Notes: generated by a model from the sequence alone, not told the origin. 41,102 nt of DNA from an uncultured Bacilli bacterium (GCA_947623685.1 CANQHF010000008.1:1-41102); one strand, 5' to 3'. Numbered from the stretch's first letter, positions 15,234 to 27,803 are shown. Numbers and translations are program-made.

Positions 15234-15261
15234 ATTATATTTAAAATCTTTTAAAAGTCAA
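15234..15261 (-). promoter_or_regulatory. Promoter of the HA-repeat gene
   Basis: Minus strand TTGACT, 16-bp spacer, TATAAT, about 25 bases before the start codon. Confidence 0.65.
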
Positions 15262-15284
15262 ATAAATAGTACTTTTATAATTTA

Positions 15285-17633
15285 TTATATAAACCAATTA
15301 CTTCTTTTTTTAATAATTATGTTTAATAAATTACTTAATAATCTAAATAACCTAGTTGATACATACATTAATGCTAAAAGAATTAATAAAGAATTAGCTG
15401 ATAATATTTCTAATGAAAATATGCTTCTTCCTACCGTGGTTATAATAACTAATAAGAATAAAATACTTAAAACTAAAATAAGTGATTTTCTTAATAAGTT
15501 AAGTGGTTTACTTATTCTATATATTAATAAAACCGCGGTATAAGCCGTTATTATAACTGCTATCGTAGAAGTTTGTTCACTTGGTATTTTTAATAAACTT
15601 GCCACAAAAACCAAAAGTAATACATTTATAACAGTTGTTATTCCACTTGGGATTGCTTTACTTATAACGTTTATGAAAAACTTTCCCTTTACCCTTGTTT
15701 TATTAGGTTCAAGTGCTAAAATAAACGCCGGAATGCCAATGGTAAGAGAATTTATTAAAGTCATTTGAATCGGAATAAAAGGATAAGTATAATTAATAAA
15801 TAAAAATAATAAAGCAAGTAAGGATGCATATATTGTTTTAGATAAAAATAAGGTTGCGGATCTTTCAACGTTATTAATCGTTCTTCTTCCTTCTTTTACT
15901 ATTTCTGGCATAGCATCAAAATTAGAATCTAACAAAACTAATTCGGAAACGTTTCTTGCGGCATCAGCTCCATCATTCATAGCAACGCCACAATCAGATT
16001 CCTTAAGTGCTAAAACATCGTTTACTCCATCCCCGGTCATTGCAACAACGTGTCCACTATTTTTAAGAGCTTTAATTAACATTTGTTTTTGATCCGGTTT
16101 AACCCTTCCAAAAATGTTATTTTCTTCTGCAATTAAATTTAAATCAGTATCATCTTTTATGTATCTTGCATCATATATTCCTTTTACTTTTATTCCAACT
16201 AATGATGCAATATTACTAACCGTTTTTGGATTATCTCCTGAAATAACTTTTATTTCAACGTCATTATCAGCAAAATATTTTATTGTATCAATGGCTTCTT
16301 TTCTTATTTTATCCCTTATTAAAATAAATGCTAAAACATCCATCTTATCTGAAAGTTCATTGTTTTTTAAAGTTGGCATTTTAACTAATACTAATATTCT
16401 ATTTTCTTTTGATAAAGTATCTATTTCGTTTTTATATTCTTTTAAATTATTTTTAAGTACAAATTCTGGTGCTCCCATAATGTATGATTCATTTTTTAAA
16501 ATAACACCAGAGTATTTTCTTTCTGATGAAAAGGAAATATTCTTAACTGATTTTATTTTAGAATCATTACCATACTTTTCATTTATTGCTAAAAAAGTTG
16601 GGTTTTTATCATCTAAGTTAGTTGAAATCATCTGCATTACTTCATCAATTTCATATGCTTTATGGTTACCAACTAAAATTACATCTTTTACTTCCATTTT
16701 TCCATCGGTTATGGTTCCGGTTTTATCTAGGCATAATGTATCTACCCTTGCTAAAGTTTCCAAGGCATATAAATCTTGAACTAAAACATTATGTTTTGAT
16801 AATCTTAAAACACTTATTGCAAGAACGGTTGAAACAAGTAAAATAAGTCCTTCTGGAATCATACCAACCACCGCTGCAACCACCTTTGTAACTGCGTTTT
16901 GCGCTGTGTTACCATCAATAGAAAACTGTCTTAAAAGAAGTAAAATTCCAATTGGAACAAGAGTAATTGAAACGTATTTAACTATTTTTTTAAGAGATCT
17001 CATTATTTGTGAATTAATCTCTTTTTTCATTTTTTTAGCATCCCTAGAAATTACTGACGTATAATTATCAAGTCCAACGTGTATAACCCTTGCTTTTACA
17101 GATCCACTTACAATAAAACTACCAGATAAAATGGTATCTTCTTTTTTCTTATAAATGGTTTTAGCTTCACCAGTTATAAAAGATTCATTTACTTCACATT
17201 CTCCATCAATAATTACTGAATCCGCGATAACTTGATCACCTAATTCATAAATTATTAAATCATCAATAACAATATCATCATTATGAATTTCTTTTTTAAT
17301 TCCATCTCTTATCACCTTGGCCTTTGATGATGATATAACCGATAATTTATCAACGATTTTTTTTGCTCTTATTTCTTGAATCGTACTTATTAAAGTATTA
17401 CAAACCACCACTCCTAAAAATAGTAAATTTTTATATGAACCAACTATTATTATTGCAACGCCTAAAATAATGTTAATAAAATTAAACAATGTAAAAGTAT
17501 TTTCTATTAAAATTTGTTTTATACTCTTACTAGGAGTTGTTGTGTCATAATTTACTTTTCCTTGTCTTATTCTTAGCTCAACTTCTTTTTTAGATAATCC
17601 CTTAAACACAATAAAGTCATCTCTTTCTATCAT
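15285..17633 (-). CDS. P-type cation-transporting ATPase
   Basis: A 782-aa membrane pump. The first 45 residues form the cytoplasmic N-terminus, followed by a membrane pair. The actuator domain carries ESFITGEAKT (TGE motif). TM4 has MIPEGLILL, and the phosphorylation site is CLDKTGTITDGK near residue 300. The hinge is MTGDGVNDVLALKESD, and more membrane helices follow to the end. The PEGL motif points to the P2 (calcium/other divalent) group; no heavy-metal CXXC domain exists, so it is not a copper or cadmium pump. The substrate cannot be fixed; calcium or magnesium is most likely. A TATAAT lies only eight bases before the ATG and no ribosome binding site is seen, so the mRNA may be leaderless. 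Confidence 0.93.
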   Translation of the reverse strand: MIERDDFIVFKGLSKKEVELRIRQGKVNYDTTTPSKSIKQILIENTFTLFNFINIILGVAIIIVGSYKNLLFLGVVVCNTLISTIQEIRAKKIVDKLSVISSSKAKVIRDGIKKEIHNDDIVIDDLIIYELGDQVIADSVIIDGECEVNESFITGEAKTIYKKKEDTILSGSFIVSGSVKARVIHVGLDNYTSVISRDAKKMKKEINSQIMRSLKKIVKYVSITLVPIGILLLLRQFSIDGNTAQNAVTKVVAAVVGMIPEGLILLVSTVLAISVLRLSKHNVLVQDLYALETLARVDTLCLDKTGTITDGKMEVKDVILVGNHKAYEIDEVMQMISTNLDDKNPTFLAINEKYGNDSKIKSVKNISFSSERKYSGVILKNESYIMGAPEFVLKNNLKEYKNEIDTLSKENRILVLVKMPTLKNNELSDKMDVLAFILIRDKIRKEAIDTIKYFADNDVEIKVISGDNPKTVSNIASLVGIKVKGIYDARYIKDDTDLNLIAEENNIFGRVKPDQKQMLIKALKNSGHVVAMTGDGVNDVLALKESDCGVAMNDGADAARNVSELVLLDSNFDAMPEIVKEGRRTINNVERSATLFLSKTIYASLLALLFLFINYTYPFIPIQMTLINSLTIGIPAFILALEPNKTRVKGKFFINVISKAIPSGITTVINVLLLVFVASLLKIPSEQTSTIAVIITAYTAVLLIYRISKPLNLLRKSLILVLSILFLLVIITTVGRSIFSLEILSANSLLILLALMYVSTRLFRLLSNLLNIIIKKRSNWFI

Positions 17634-17641
17634 ATATATTT

Positions 17642-17647
17642 ATTATA
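17642..17647 (-). promoter_or_regulatory. -10 box very close to the P-type ATPase start
   Basis: TATAAT on the minus strand ends eight bases before the ATG. A start of transcription about seven bases downstream would fall within one to three bases of the ATG. A clear -35 box is not seen. Confidence 0.4.
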
Positions 17648-17679
17648 CCATTTTTTAACAATTTTAAAGAACATAAATA

Positions 17680-17711
17680 AAAGATAATATATATTTTACA
17701 TATTATCTTTT
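17680..17711 (-). terminator. Terminator at the end of dnaJ
   Basis: On the minus strand AAAGATAATA / TATTATCTTTT. The stem contains the dnaJ stop codon and ends in a T run. Confidence 0.75.
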
Positions 17712-18827
17712 TAAATATTTTTCATAATTTGAAAATTCACTAGTTTTTAGATTTGTTTTATTTAAATCTTCTAATAATTTCTTTTGTTTTCTATCTAATT
17801 TATTAGGTGTTATAACCTTTAAAATTACGTATAAATCACCAGCGCTGTGCCTTGATGGAGTTTTAAGCCCTTTACCCTTAATCCTATGTCTTTCACCAGA
17901 TTGACTTCCTGCTGGTATAGTTAAAATAACAGCATCTTCAAGGGTTGGTACTTCTTTTTTACATCCTAAAGCAGCTTCTGCTATAGTAAGTGGTAAGGTA
18001 ACGTATAAATCAGCATTATCCCTTCTAAATAATGGATGATCTTTTACTTTTATTTCGATGTATACATCACCATTAGGCCCACCATTTTCTCCGGCCGGCC
18101 CTTTACCAGCTACCCTTAAATGATCACCTGTATCAACACCCTTTGGAACTTTTACAATTATCTTTTTTCTTACCTTTTTCTTTCCAGTACCCTTGCATGA
18201 TGAACACTTACTTGTGTAAGTTTCTCCCGTACCATCACACGTAGGACAGGTTCTTTGGGTAATAAAAGCACCTAATATACTTCTTTGTTGTTCTTTAATG
18301 TAACCTGTTCCACCACAATCTGGGCAAGTTTTAACACCTGTTCCACCATGCCCATTACATTCTTGACATTTATCCATTATGTCAAGTTCAAGTGTTGTTT
18401 CGGTTCCAAAAGCAGCTTCTTCAAAACTCATTTCAAAAATAACATTTAAATCTGGTCCTTTAGTTGCACGCTTAGTTTTTCTTGTGCCACCAGAGAAAAA
18501 TGATGAACCACCGCCAAAGCCAAAGCCAGCTCCAAATATATCTTTTAAAATATCTGATGCATCAAAATCCGCAAAACCAGAAAAATCACCACCAAAGCCT
18601 GCGTTTTGATCAAAGGCAGCGTGTCCAAACTGATCATACCTACTTCTTTTATCCTTATCAGATAAAACGGCATATGCTTCTTGTGCCTCTTTAAATTTTT
18701 CGGCAGCATTAGGTTCTTTTGAAACATCTGGATGATATTTTTTAGCAAGCTTTCTAAAAGCACTTTTTATTTCAGCATCCGTAGCATCTTTAGAAACACC
18801 AAGTACTTCATAATAGTCTTTCTTCAT
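17703..18827 (-). CDS. dnaJ: Chaperone DnaJ (Hsp40)
   Basis: Co-chaperone that delivers substrates to DnaK and stimulates its ATPase. The 374-aa product has the J domain with HPD (YHPDVSKEP), a glycine/phenylalanine-rich linker (about residues 75-115), four CXXCXGXG zinc-finger repeats ([32 protein letters not shown]) and the C-terminal substrate domains. The start ATG has TAGGAGGT upstream. It is last in the hrcA operon, 14 bases after pepF, and not directly after dnaK as is usual. Confidence 0.97.
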   Translation of the reverse strand: MKKDYYEVLGVSKDATDAEIKSAFRKLAKKYHPDVSKEPNAAEKFKEAQEAYAVLSDKDKRSRYDQFGHAAFDQNAGFGGDFSGFADFDASDILKDIFGAGFGFGGGSSFFSGGTRKTKRATKGPDLNVIFEMSFEEAAFGTETTLELDIMDKCQECNGHGGTGVKTCPDCGGTGYIKEQQRSILGAFITQRTCPTCDGTGETYTSKCSSCKGTGKKKVRKKIIVKVPKGVDTGDHLRVAGKGPAGENGGPNGDVYIEIKVKDHPLFRRDNADLYVTLPLTIAEAALGCKKEVPTLEDAVILTIPAGSQSGERHRIKGKGLKTPSRHSAGDLYVILKVITPNKLDRKQKKLLEDLNKTNLKTSEFSNYEKYLKR

Positions 18828-18841
18828 AATGCTTATACCTC

Positions 18842-20644
18842 CTAACTATTATATAATAATTCAAACGAATCAATATATTTATCAAACATTTTTATAGCAC
18901 TTTCAATTACTTTTTTATCAGTCATATCAACGCCTGCTACTTTAAGAGCATCAAGTGGGTACTTGCTACCACCAGTTTTTAAAAATGATAAATAATTTTC
19001 TAATGCGTTCTTTTTATTATTTAAAATTCCATCAACTATATAGCAAGCAGCCGAAAGTCCTGTAGCATACTTATATACGTAAAAATCATAATAAAAGTGT
19101 GGTATTCTCATCCATTCATATTTGATTTCTTCATCTAAAACAACTTCATTACCATAGTATTTTTTTAATATTTTATAGTAGCAATCTGATATGTAATCAC
19201 TTGTTAAACTTTCGTTTCGTTCTTTTTTATCATACATCTCATATTCAAACTCCGCGAACATCGTTTGTCTATAAAGAGTTGCTTTAAACATATCAATTAT
19301 ATGATTTAAAATTGATAATTTTTCATCTTTATTTTTAGAATTTTTTAACATGTAATTAGCAAGTAACATTTCATTTACCGTAGATGCTACTTCCGCTACA
19401 AATATTTCGTAATTAGAATATACGTATTTATTATTTTTACATGAATAATAAGTATGCATAGAATGCCCAAGTTCATGAACAACCGTTGAAACATCATCGA
19501 TTGTTCCCTTATAATTTAAAAGTATAAATGGATTAGTATCATAAAAACCAGAAGAATAAGCTCCTGTATATTTTCCCTTGTTATAATAAACGTCTATCCA
19601 TCTTTCATCAAAAGCTCTTTTAATTACGTTTATGTAATCATCGCCTAGTACGCTTAATGATTTTAACGTTAAATCTTTAGCTTCTTCAAATGAATATTTT
19701 TTATCATAATCTTTAACTAATTCTACGTATGTGTCATAAATATGAAATTCATCTAATCCTAATAATTTTTTCTTAACTCGATAAAATTTATATATAACAT
19801 CCATATTATCATTTATACATTTTACCAAATTATTATAAACTTCTATATTTATGTTTTCACTAAATAAGGATGCCTTAACACTACTTTCATAATTTCTAAT
19901 CTTTGATAATGCTATTTCTGTTTCTATGTTTCCATTAAATAAATCCGCGATAACATTCTTATAATTTTTATAACCATTATACAAGGTAATAAAAGCATCC
20001 CGACGTACCTTTCTGTTTTTGGATTTTATTAAGGTGCTATATACGTTATCATTAAATTCAATTTCCTTTTCGTTTTCATCTTTTATTTTATCAAACTTAA
20101 TATCAGAATATATTAATGTTTGATAAGTTTTAGAAGAATTATTTAAAGATTTAGAAAGCATTGCAATTATTTTTTCTTTATCTTCTGATAACGTATGATT
20201 CTTATATCTTAAAATATCATCAAACATAAATTTATATTCTAATAATCCTGGATTATTAGAATAATATTTTTCTAAAATATTATTATCCAAACTTAAGATA
20301 GAAGGAGTAAAAAATGATGTTAACTCTGCATATTTACTACTTAAATCTAGTACTCTATCATTCATTTTTTTATTTTTATCATCTAACGTATTTGAATCAT
20401 AATTTAAATGCGCATAATAATATAATTTACTTATTAATCTATCAATTTTTTCATCAAATTTTAAAAAATTAAATAAGTTATTTGCACTATCTAAAAAACT
20501 ATCTTTATAATTTGGAATTTCTTTTAATAATTCTTCTGCTTTTTTAAAATCTTCTTCCCAGGATTCATCATTTTTATAAATAGTTGTTAAATCCCACTTA
20601 TACTTATCATCTATTTCACTTCTTAATTTGATACTATTATTCAT
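18842..20644 (-). CDS. pepF: Oligoendopeptidase F (M3B metallopeptidase)
   Basis: Cytoplasmic zinc endopeptidase degrading short peptides. The 600-aa product has the zinc motif HELGHSMH near residue 390 and the [12 protein letters not shown]-type substrate region before it; length is normal for PepF. The unusual point is its place between dnaK and dnaJ. It starts 65 bases after dnaK, with a hairpin in the gap, and runs 14 bases into dnaJ, so it is probably heat-shock co-regulated by read-through. Confidence 0.95.
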   Translation of the reverse strand: MNNSIKLRSEIDDKYKWDLTTIYKNDESWEEDFKKAEELLKEIPNYKDSFLDSANNLFNFLKFDEKIDRLISKLYYYAHLNYDSNTLDDKNKKMNDRVLDLSSKYAELTSFFTPSILSLDNNILEKYYSNNPGLLEYKFMFDDILRYKNHTLSEDKEKIIAMLSKSLNNSSKTYQTLIYSDIKFDKIKDENEKEIEFNDNVYSTLIKSKNRKVRRDAFITLYNGYKNYKNVIADLFNGNIETEIALSKIRNYESSVKASLFSENINIEVYNNLVKCINDNMDVIYKFYRVKKKLLGLDEFHIYDTYVELVKDYDKKYSFEEAKDLTLKSLSVLGDDYINVIKRAFDERWIDVYYNKGKYTGAYSSGFYDTNPFILLNYKGTIDDVSTVVHELGHSMHTYYSCKNNKYVYSNYEIFVAEVASTVNEMLLANYMLKNSKNKDEKLSILNHIIDMFKATLYRQTMFAEFEYEMYDKKERNESLTSDYISDCYYKILKKYYGNEVVLDEEIKYEWMRIPHFYYDFYVYKYATGLSAACYIVDGILNNKKNALENYLSFLKTGGSKYPLDALKVAGVDMTDKKVIESAIKMFDKYIDSFELLYNS

Positions 20645-20666
20645 TAAGTCTCCTTTAATTAAGCAT

Positions 20667-20691
20667 AAAGTTCTAGACCAGCTAGAACTTT
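20667..20691 (-). other. Stable hairpin between dnaK and pepF
   Basis: AAAGTTCTAG / CTAGAACTTT, a perfect 10-bp stem with a five-base loop. No T run follows on the minus strand, so it looks like an mRNA stability or processing element protecting the dnaK 3' end, not a terminator. Confidence 0.5.
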
Positions 20692-20709
20692 ACTACTTAT
20701 TTTCCCTTT

Positions 20710-23101
<2,392 letters not shown>

Positions 23102-23104
23102 ACT

Positions 23105-24094
23105 TTACCTTTCTATATTACGCTTTATAAAATCAAGTAATGACACAACCTTTTCATAATCCATCCTTTTTGGACCAACGATTGCAATCGTACCTTCTTC
23201 ACCATTTGCTAAATACTTAGTCTTAATTACGGATACATTATCATCAAAGTTGTTTTCATGACCTATATAAACATTTATATCATTATTATCTGCTTCTATT
23301 TTTTTAACCATTTTATCATCATCAAATTTATTTAACAACGACTTTATTCTAGATACGTTGTCAAACTCTTGATAATCAAGTAATTTCGTTCTACCTGACA
23401 TATGCATATGATTCTTATAAGAAAACTCGTTAAATGCATTATAAAACGCTTGATATAAAGCTTCATGAGATTTAACATAATTACCAATTATTGGTTTTAT
23501 TTCATATTCCAATTTTGCACTTATTTCATTAAGTGGTGTTCCGATAAGTAATTTGTTAATTAACTCAACTACTTTTTTTACCTCTGATGGCAAAACATTA
23601 TTACCAACCTTTAACTCCTTATGTTCCACATGACCTTTATCCGTTATTACAATCGCAATAATTTTATCATTTTCAAGTGGAACAACTTGAACTTCCTTTA
23701 GCTTGTTTATTGCACTATTTGCACCTAAAACAACTGAAGTACAATTAGTTATTTCAGAAATAATTTCCATACTTTTAGTTATAACATCAGATAGTGCAAG
23801 TTGCTTATTATCAAATATTCTCTGAAGTTTAAGTACGTCTTCACCAGTCATTTCTTTAGGTTTCATTAAGTTATCAACGTAATAACGATATCCCATTTCA
23901 CTTGGAATCCTACCACTTGAAGTATGGGTTTTTTCGATGAATCCCATCTCTTCTAGTTGAGCCATCTCATTTCTTATCGTTGCAGAAGAACATTTAAGTT
24001 CTTCATTTAAACTAGTTGAACCAACCGGATTAGCCGTTTTAACATATTCTTCAACGATTAACTTAAGAAGTTTATTTTGTCTTTCACTTAACAA
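23105..24094 (-). CDS. hrcA: Heat-inducible transcription repressor HrcA
   Basis: Represses heat-shock operons by binding CIRCE. The 329-aa product has the winged-helix N-terminus (LLKLIVEEYVKTANPVGS, CSSATIRNEMAQLEEMGFIE) and the GAF-like C-terminal domain (VVLGANSAI, GPKRMDYEKVVSLLDFI). The start is TTG, with GAAGGTG six bases upstream. It leads hrcA-grpE-dnaK-pepF-dnaJ and has a CIRCE element in its promoter, so it is expected to control itself. Confidence 0.97.
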   Translation of the reverse strand: MLSERQNKLLKLIVEEYVKTANPVGSTSLNEELKCSSATIRNEMAQLEEMGFIEKTHTSSGRIPSEMGYRYYVDNLMKPKEMTGEDVLKLQRIFDNKQLALSDVITKSMEIISEITNCTSVVLGANSAINKLKEVQVVPLENDKIIAIVITDKGHVEHKELKVGNNVLPSEVKKVVELINKLLIGTPLNEISAKLEYEIKPIIGNYVKSHEALYQAFYNAFNEFSYKNHMHMSGRTKLLDYQEFDNVSRIKSLLNKFDDDKMVKKIEADNNDINVYIGHENNFDDNVSVIKTKYLANGEEGTIAIVGPKRMDYEKVVSLLDFIKRNIER

Positions 24095-24126
24095 TTTATC
24101 ACCTTCTTTTTTTATGAGCTACTAAT

Positions 24127-24155
24127 ATTATAATATGTCACTTTAGCAAAGTCAA
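24127..24155 (-). promoter_or_regulatory. Promoter of the hrcA operon
   Basis: Minus strand TTGACT, 17-bp spacer, TATAAT. The -35 box lies inside the CIRCE spacer, so HrcA binding would block polymerase. Confidence 0.8.
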
Positions 24156-24169
24156 TACCGGAGTGCTAA
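24143..24169 (-). promoter_or_regulatory. CIRCE operator (one half degenerate)
   Basis: Minus strand TTAGCACTC, nine bases, CTTTGCTAA. The first half matches the consensus TTAGCACTC-N9-GAGTGCTAA exactly; the second has three mismatches in its inner bases. Confidence 0.85.
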
Positions 24170-24182
24170 AAAAATATAAAAA

Positions 24183-24204
24183 TAAAAACACCAATAGGTG
24201 TTTA
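24183..24204 (-). terminator. Terminator after the tail-anchored protein gene
   Basis: On the minus strand AAACACC / GGTGTTT with a four-base loop followed by TTATTTTTA. It insulates the CIRCE promoter from upstream transcription. Confidence 0.75.
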
Positions 24205-24471
24205 TTTTATAAATGAAATTACTTTATCTATACCAATTATATATACCACTAATGCCATAATATCCAAAATAAGTAAAATAGAAAGTAAAATTATTAATGG
24301 TGCCTTATTTTTTTTAACGGGTATTTCTTGACTAGTTTCGTTATCTAATTTAACATCATCTTCGATTACTAATTCTTCAGCGTCAGTTGTGGCTTTATTC
24401 TCACCTTTACTTATTGGGGAAACATCTTCTAATTCTTCAATTTCTTCTAATACTTCTTCTTTAGTATCCAT
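24202..24471 (-). CDS. Unknown acidic protein with C-terminal membrane anchor
   Basis: An 89-aa product. The first 60 residues are acidic and low in complexity (EEVLEEIEELED), and a single membrane helix follows near residues 60-82 (APLIILLSILLILDIMALVV), ending in a short basic tail. No family is recognised. I prefer the ATG at 24471 over the track start because GGAGG precedes it. It lies between hemW and the hrcA promoter, about 40 bases after hemW, and ends at a terminator. Confidence 0.75.
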   Translation of the reverse strand: MDTKEEVLEEIEELEDVSPISKGENKATTDAEELVIEDDVKLDNETSQEIPVKKNKAPLIILLSILLILDIMALVVYIIGIDKVISFIK

Positions 24472-24512
24472 AACTAACCTCCATATCCTATATGAATTAT
24501 ACTCCAAATAAA

Positions 24513-25634
24513 TTATTTATTCAAGATATATGAATCAAGTAATCTTATAATTATCTCATTTGATACAAATAATTTATCACTTGGAATAAATAAATTATTT
24601 TTATTTTCCATTAATAACTTATCATCAACAAGTTTTTTATAATCAAATACATCTTCAATTCGCTTGTTATATTTATTTTTAAAAGATAGCTTATCAATTC
24701 CATTTATCTTTCTTAAAGATAGCATTACATAATCATTTATTTCCGTTTTTTTATTTATTTTTTCTTTGTAAACTATTCTTTTACCATTAATGTAATTATC
24801 AACGCTTTTAGTATTATCATACCTTATATTATTAATAAAACCAGATGCTCCCGCTCCAAAACCATAGTATCTATAATTATTCCAATAAGCTAAATTATGG
24901 CAAGATGAAAAACCAGGTTTTGAAAAATTACTTATTTCATAATGAACGTAACCATTTGATTTTAATTTTTCTACTATTTTATAATACATTTTACTTTGTG
25001 CATCATCATTTAGTTCCTTAAAATTATTTACGTATAAAATTGTATGCTCTTCTATTATTAAAGCATAAGTACTTATGTGATTTACGTTAAGTTTTATAAT
25101 TTCATTTAAATCATTTTCCAAATCATCCATTTTTTCATCTGGAAGCGCATAAATCAAATCAACATTTACATTATTAAAATATTCTTTACATAAGTTTACG
25201 TTTTTAATCATTAAATCTTTATCTATTTTTTTATTTAATATTTTTTCATATTTACTATTAAAGGTTTGAAGGCCAATACTTAACCGGTTAACTCGGTTTT
25301 TCTTTAACAAAAGAAGTAATTGATCAGTTATGTCTTCATAATTACATTCAAAAGTAAATTCATAACTATCTTTTAGTTTTAACCTTTTTAATACTTTAAA
25401 TAAATTATTTAAATTTTCAATTGATAAAGAGCTTGGAGAACCACCACCAACATAAATCGTTTCTAATGGTTCATTTTTATATGATGTTAAAATCTCTTTT
25501 TCTAAAGCACTTATGTATTTTTTTGCCTTTTTATCATCATAAAACACCTTGCAAAAATCACAATACGAACATATCTTTTTACAAAAAGGAATATGAATAT
25601 AAGCTGATCGCAATTTATTTTTTTCTATTTCCAT
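24513..25634 (-). CDS. hemW: HemW-family radical SAM protein (HemN-like)
   Basis: Of the coproporphyrinogen oxidase-like family; HemW proteins act as heme chaperones and are not true HemN oxidases. Seen are YIHIPFCKKICSYCDFC with the CXXXCXXC cluster motif, YVGGGSPSSL, and FECNYEDIT. The extra fourth cysteine position follows the HemW-type pattern. The track start overlaps the preceding gene by 77 bases. I suggest the ATG at 25634 (weak GGAAAA upstream), giving 373 aa and a 20-base overlap; the start is uncertain. No other heme genes are visible. The order lepA-hemW-hrcA matches Bacillus, with a SpoIIID-like gene inserted. Confidence 0.88.
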   Translation of the reverse strand: MEIEKNKLRSAYIHIPFCKKICSYCDFCKVFYDDKKAKKYISALEKEILTSYKNEPLETIYVGGGSPSSLSIENLNNLFKVLKRLKLKDSYEFTFECNYEDITDQLLLLLKKNRVNRLSIGLQTFNSKYEKILNKKIDKDLMIKNVNLCKEYFNNVNVDLIYALPDEKMDDLENDLNEIIKLNVNHISTYALIIEEHTILYVNNFKELNDDAQSKMYYKIVEKLKSNGYVHYEISNFSKPGFSSCHNLAYWNNYRYYGFGAGASGFINNIRYDNTKSVDNYINGKRIVYKEKINKKTEINDYVMLSLRKINGIDKLSFKNKYNKRIEDVFDYKKLVDDKLLMENKNNLFIPSDKLFVSNEIIIRLLDSYILNK

Positions 25635-25935
25635 TAAATTTTCCGTTTTCATCTTTTGTATATCCATTATTTTCTTGAGATATAATTCCACCCATAGAAT
25701 GTCCTACTACTTTGTTTTTTTGTTGGTACTCTTTTATTTCATTAATTACAAATTGAGCATCAGAACCATAAATTTCGGTTAATAATTCTTCATTATTAAG
25801 TAATCTTCCAACGGTAGAAGATGGTATTTTATACTTTTTTTCTATTTGCTTTTGATTTAGTTTTTCTCCCAATAATGCATTAACACATATTCTAGTTTTT
25901 TCTTTCATGACAGTAATTTGCTTTTCATTTAACAT
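25615..25935 (-). CDS. SpoIIID-like helix-turn-helix regulator
   Basis: A 106-aa DNA-binding protein. The core KTRICVNALLGEKLNQKQIE, followed by KKYKIPSSTVGRLLNN, is a helix-turn-helix. The downstream acidic helix and the GHSMGGIISQ strip resemble, by eye, the ends of SpoIIID (IRHLRGGEAT in Bacillus). SpoIIID switches mother-cell genes during sporulation. The assignment is by pattern only and moderate. It is between lepA and hemW, 11 bases after lepA and overlapping hemW. Start ATG has GGAGAAT upstream. Confidence 0.6.
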   Translation of the reverse strand: MLNEKQITVMKEKTRICVNALLGEKLNQKQIEKKYKIPSSTVGRLLNNEELLTEIYGSDAQFVINEIKEYQQKNKVVGHSMGGIISQENNGYTKDENGKFNGNRKK

Positions 25936-25946
25936 AATATTCTCCT

Positions 25947-27740
25947 TTAATCATCTACTTTTAAAACTGATAAAAACGCTTCTTGCGGCACATCAACGTT
26001 TCCTACCCTTTTCATTCTTTTTTTACCTTCTTTTTGTTTTTCTAAAAGCTTTCTCTTACGAGTTACATCGCCACCATAACATTTAGCTAAAACGTTTTTC
26101 TTCATTGCTTTAATATCACTTCTTGCAATTACCTTTGTACCTATTACCGCTTGAATTGGTACTTCAAATAATTGCCTAGGTATTAATTTTTTTAGGTTTT
26201 CTGTTACTATCTTACCCCTTTGATAAGCAAAATCTTTATGAGTGATAACTGATAATGCATCTACTATCTCACCATTAATTAAAATATCCATTTTAACCAA
26301 ATTACTAGCTTTATAACCAATTACTTCATAATCAAAAGATGCGTAACCTTTAGTAAAAGATTTTAATTTATCAAAAAAATCATACACGACTTCTGATAAA
26401 GGCATTTCATAATGAATGTTAACTCTTGTCTCATTAATATAATCCATATTTATGTAAGTACCCCTTTTTTCTTGACATAATTCCATAACCTGACCTATGT
26501 AATTACTAGGTACTATTATATTAGTTTTAATATATGGTTCTTTTATTTCCTTTATCTTTTCATTAGAAGGCATATTGCTTGGGTTATCAACTAATATTTT
26601 TTCATTATTTGTTTTAATTACTTCATAAACTACCGATGGACTTGTTGCAACAATATCAATACCAAATTCTCTTTCTATTCTCTCTTCTATTACATCCATA
26701 TGAAGCATTCCTAAAAAGCCGCATCTAAAACCAAAACCAAGTGCCGTTGACGTTTCTGGTTCAAATGATAAAGAAGCATCATTTAATTTTAATTTTTCTA
26801 AAGCTTCTCTTAAAAGATTATACTTATTTGATTCAGTCGGATAAAGACCACAAAAAACCATTGGCTTCATTGGTTTATATCCAGATAATAACGTTGCACT
26901 ATCTTTACTTAAAGTAATTGTATCTCCTACTTTAATATCACTAACACTTTTAATTGAAGCACATAAATAACCTACTTCTCCCGCGGATAAAGTTTTAACT
27001 TTTCTTTCCTTTGGATCATGAATTCCTAATTCTACCACTTCATATTCCGCATTAGTTGATAACATCTTTATTTTATCTCCAACACTTACTTTTCCATTTA
27101 CCACCCTAAGCCAAATAATTGCACCGCGATACGATTCATAAACACTATCAAAAATTAATGCTTGAAGTTTTTTAGTATCACTTCCTTTTGGTGATGGTAT
27201 TTTATTTATGATTGCATCTAACAACTCATCAATACCAACACCAGTTTTAGCACTAGTTAAAATAATTTCATCTTCCATAAAACCAAAAGTATCCATAATC
27301 TCTTTTTTTACCTTTGCAACGTTTGCGTTAGGTAAATCAATTTTATTAATAATCGGAATTATGGTTAAATTATTTTCCAAAGCAAGATATAAATTAGCAA
27401 TCGTTTGAGCTTCTATTCCTTGGGATGCATCAACAACCAAAACAGCTCCTTCACAAGCTGCCAAAGAACGCGATACCTCATATGAAAAATCAACGTGACC
27501 CGGGGTATCAATTAGGTTAAGTAAATACTGTTCATTATCCTTTTTATACACCATAGATACAGAGTTAAGTTTAATGGTAATTCCTCTTTCACGCTCTAAA
27601 TCCATTGAATCCAATAACTGGTCTTTTAACTCTCTTTTAGTAACCGCACCAGTTTTTTCCATTATCCTATCTGCTAAAGTTGATTTACCATGATCAATAT
27701 GAGCAATAATACTAAAGTTCCTTATATTTTCCTTTTCCAA
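25947..27740 (-). CDS. lepA: Elongation factor 4 (LepA)
   Basis: Translational GTPase that back-translocates or remodels stalled ribosomes and helps 30S assembly. The 597-aa product has the G1 motif [10 protein letters not shown]2 ERGITIK, G3 DTPGHVDF, G4 NKID, and the LepA-specific C-terminal end ([20 protein letters not shown]). The track opens at a GTG inside the ribosome binding site. TTG at 27740, five bases after AGGTGA, gives the usual start before [17 protein letters not shown]. Confidence 0.97.
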   Translation of the reverse strand: MEKENIRNFSIIAHIDHGKSTLADRIMEKTGAVTKRELKDQLLDSMDLERERGITIKLNSVSMVYKKDNEQYLLNLIDTPGHVDFSYEVSRSLAACEGAVLVVDASQGIEAQTIANLYLALENNLTIIPIINKIDLPNANVAKVKKEIMDTFGFMEDEIILTSAKTGVGIDELLDAIINKIPSPKGSDTKKLQALIFDSVYESYRGAIIWLRVVNGKVSVGDKIKMLSTNAEYEVVELGIHDPKERKVKTLSAGEVGYLCASIKSVSDIKVGDTITLSKDSATLLSGYKPMKPMVFCGLYPTESNKYNLLREALEKLKLNDASLSFEPETSTALGFGFRCGFLGMLHMDVIEERIEREFGIDIVATSPSVVYEVIKTNNEKILVDNPSNMPSNEKIKEIKEPYIKTNIIVPSNYIGQVMELCQEKRGTYINMDYINETRVNIHYEMPLSEVVYDFFDKLKSFTKGYASFDYEVIGYKASNLVKMDILINGEIVDALSVITHKDFAYQRGKIVTENLKKLIPRQLFEVPIQAVIGTKVIARSDIKAMKKNVLAKCYGGDVTRKRKLLEKQKEGKKRMKRVGNVDVPQEAFLSVLKVDD

Positions 27741-27776
27741 GATAATCACCTAGACATAATTATATCATAACAAATT

Positions 27777-27803
27777 AAAAAAGTCTTAATTAAAGACTTT
27801 TTT
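27777..27803 (-). terminator. Terminator after the 31-residue repeat gene
   Basis: On the minus strand AAAAAGTCTTT / AAGACTTTTTT, a self-complementary stem with T run, overlapping the gene's last codons. Confidence 0.8.

Noticed and set aside
15229-15543. Plus-strand ORF of 104 aa
   Set aside because: It overlaps the P-type ATPase end in antisense, has no ribosome binding site and its composition mirrors the membrane gene.
18379-18763. Several ORFs overlapping dnaJ in other frames
   Set aside because: They are shadows of the Gly/Phe-rich linker and J domain of a certain gene.
20667-20691. Terminator between dnaK and pepF
   Set aside because: No T run follows the stem on the transcribed strand.
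24513-25634. True HemN coproporphyrinogen oxidase
   Set aside because: Cluster motif, length and the lepA-hemW-hrcA context fit HemW; no other heme-synthesis gene is present.
25660-25710. GHSMGG in the SpoIIID-like protein, resembling a lipase nucleophile elbow
   Set aside because: The protein is only 106 aa with a helix-turn-helix, and the strip aligns better with the GG region near the end of SpoIIID.
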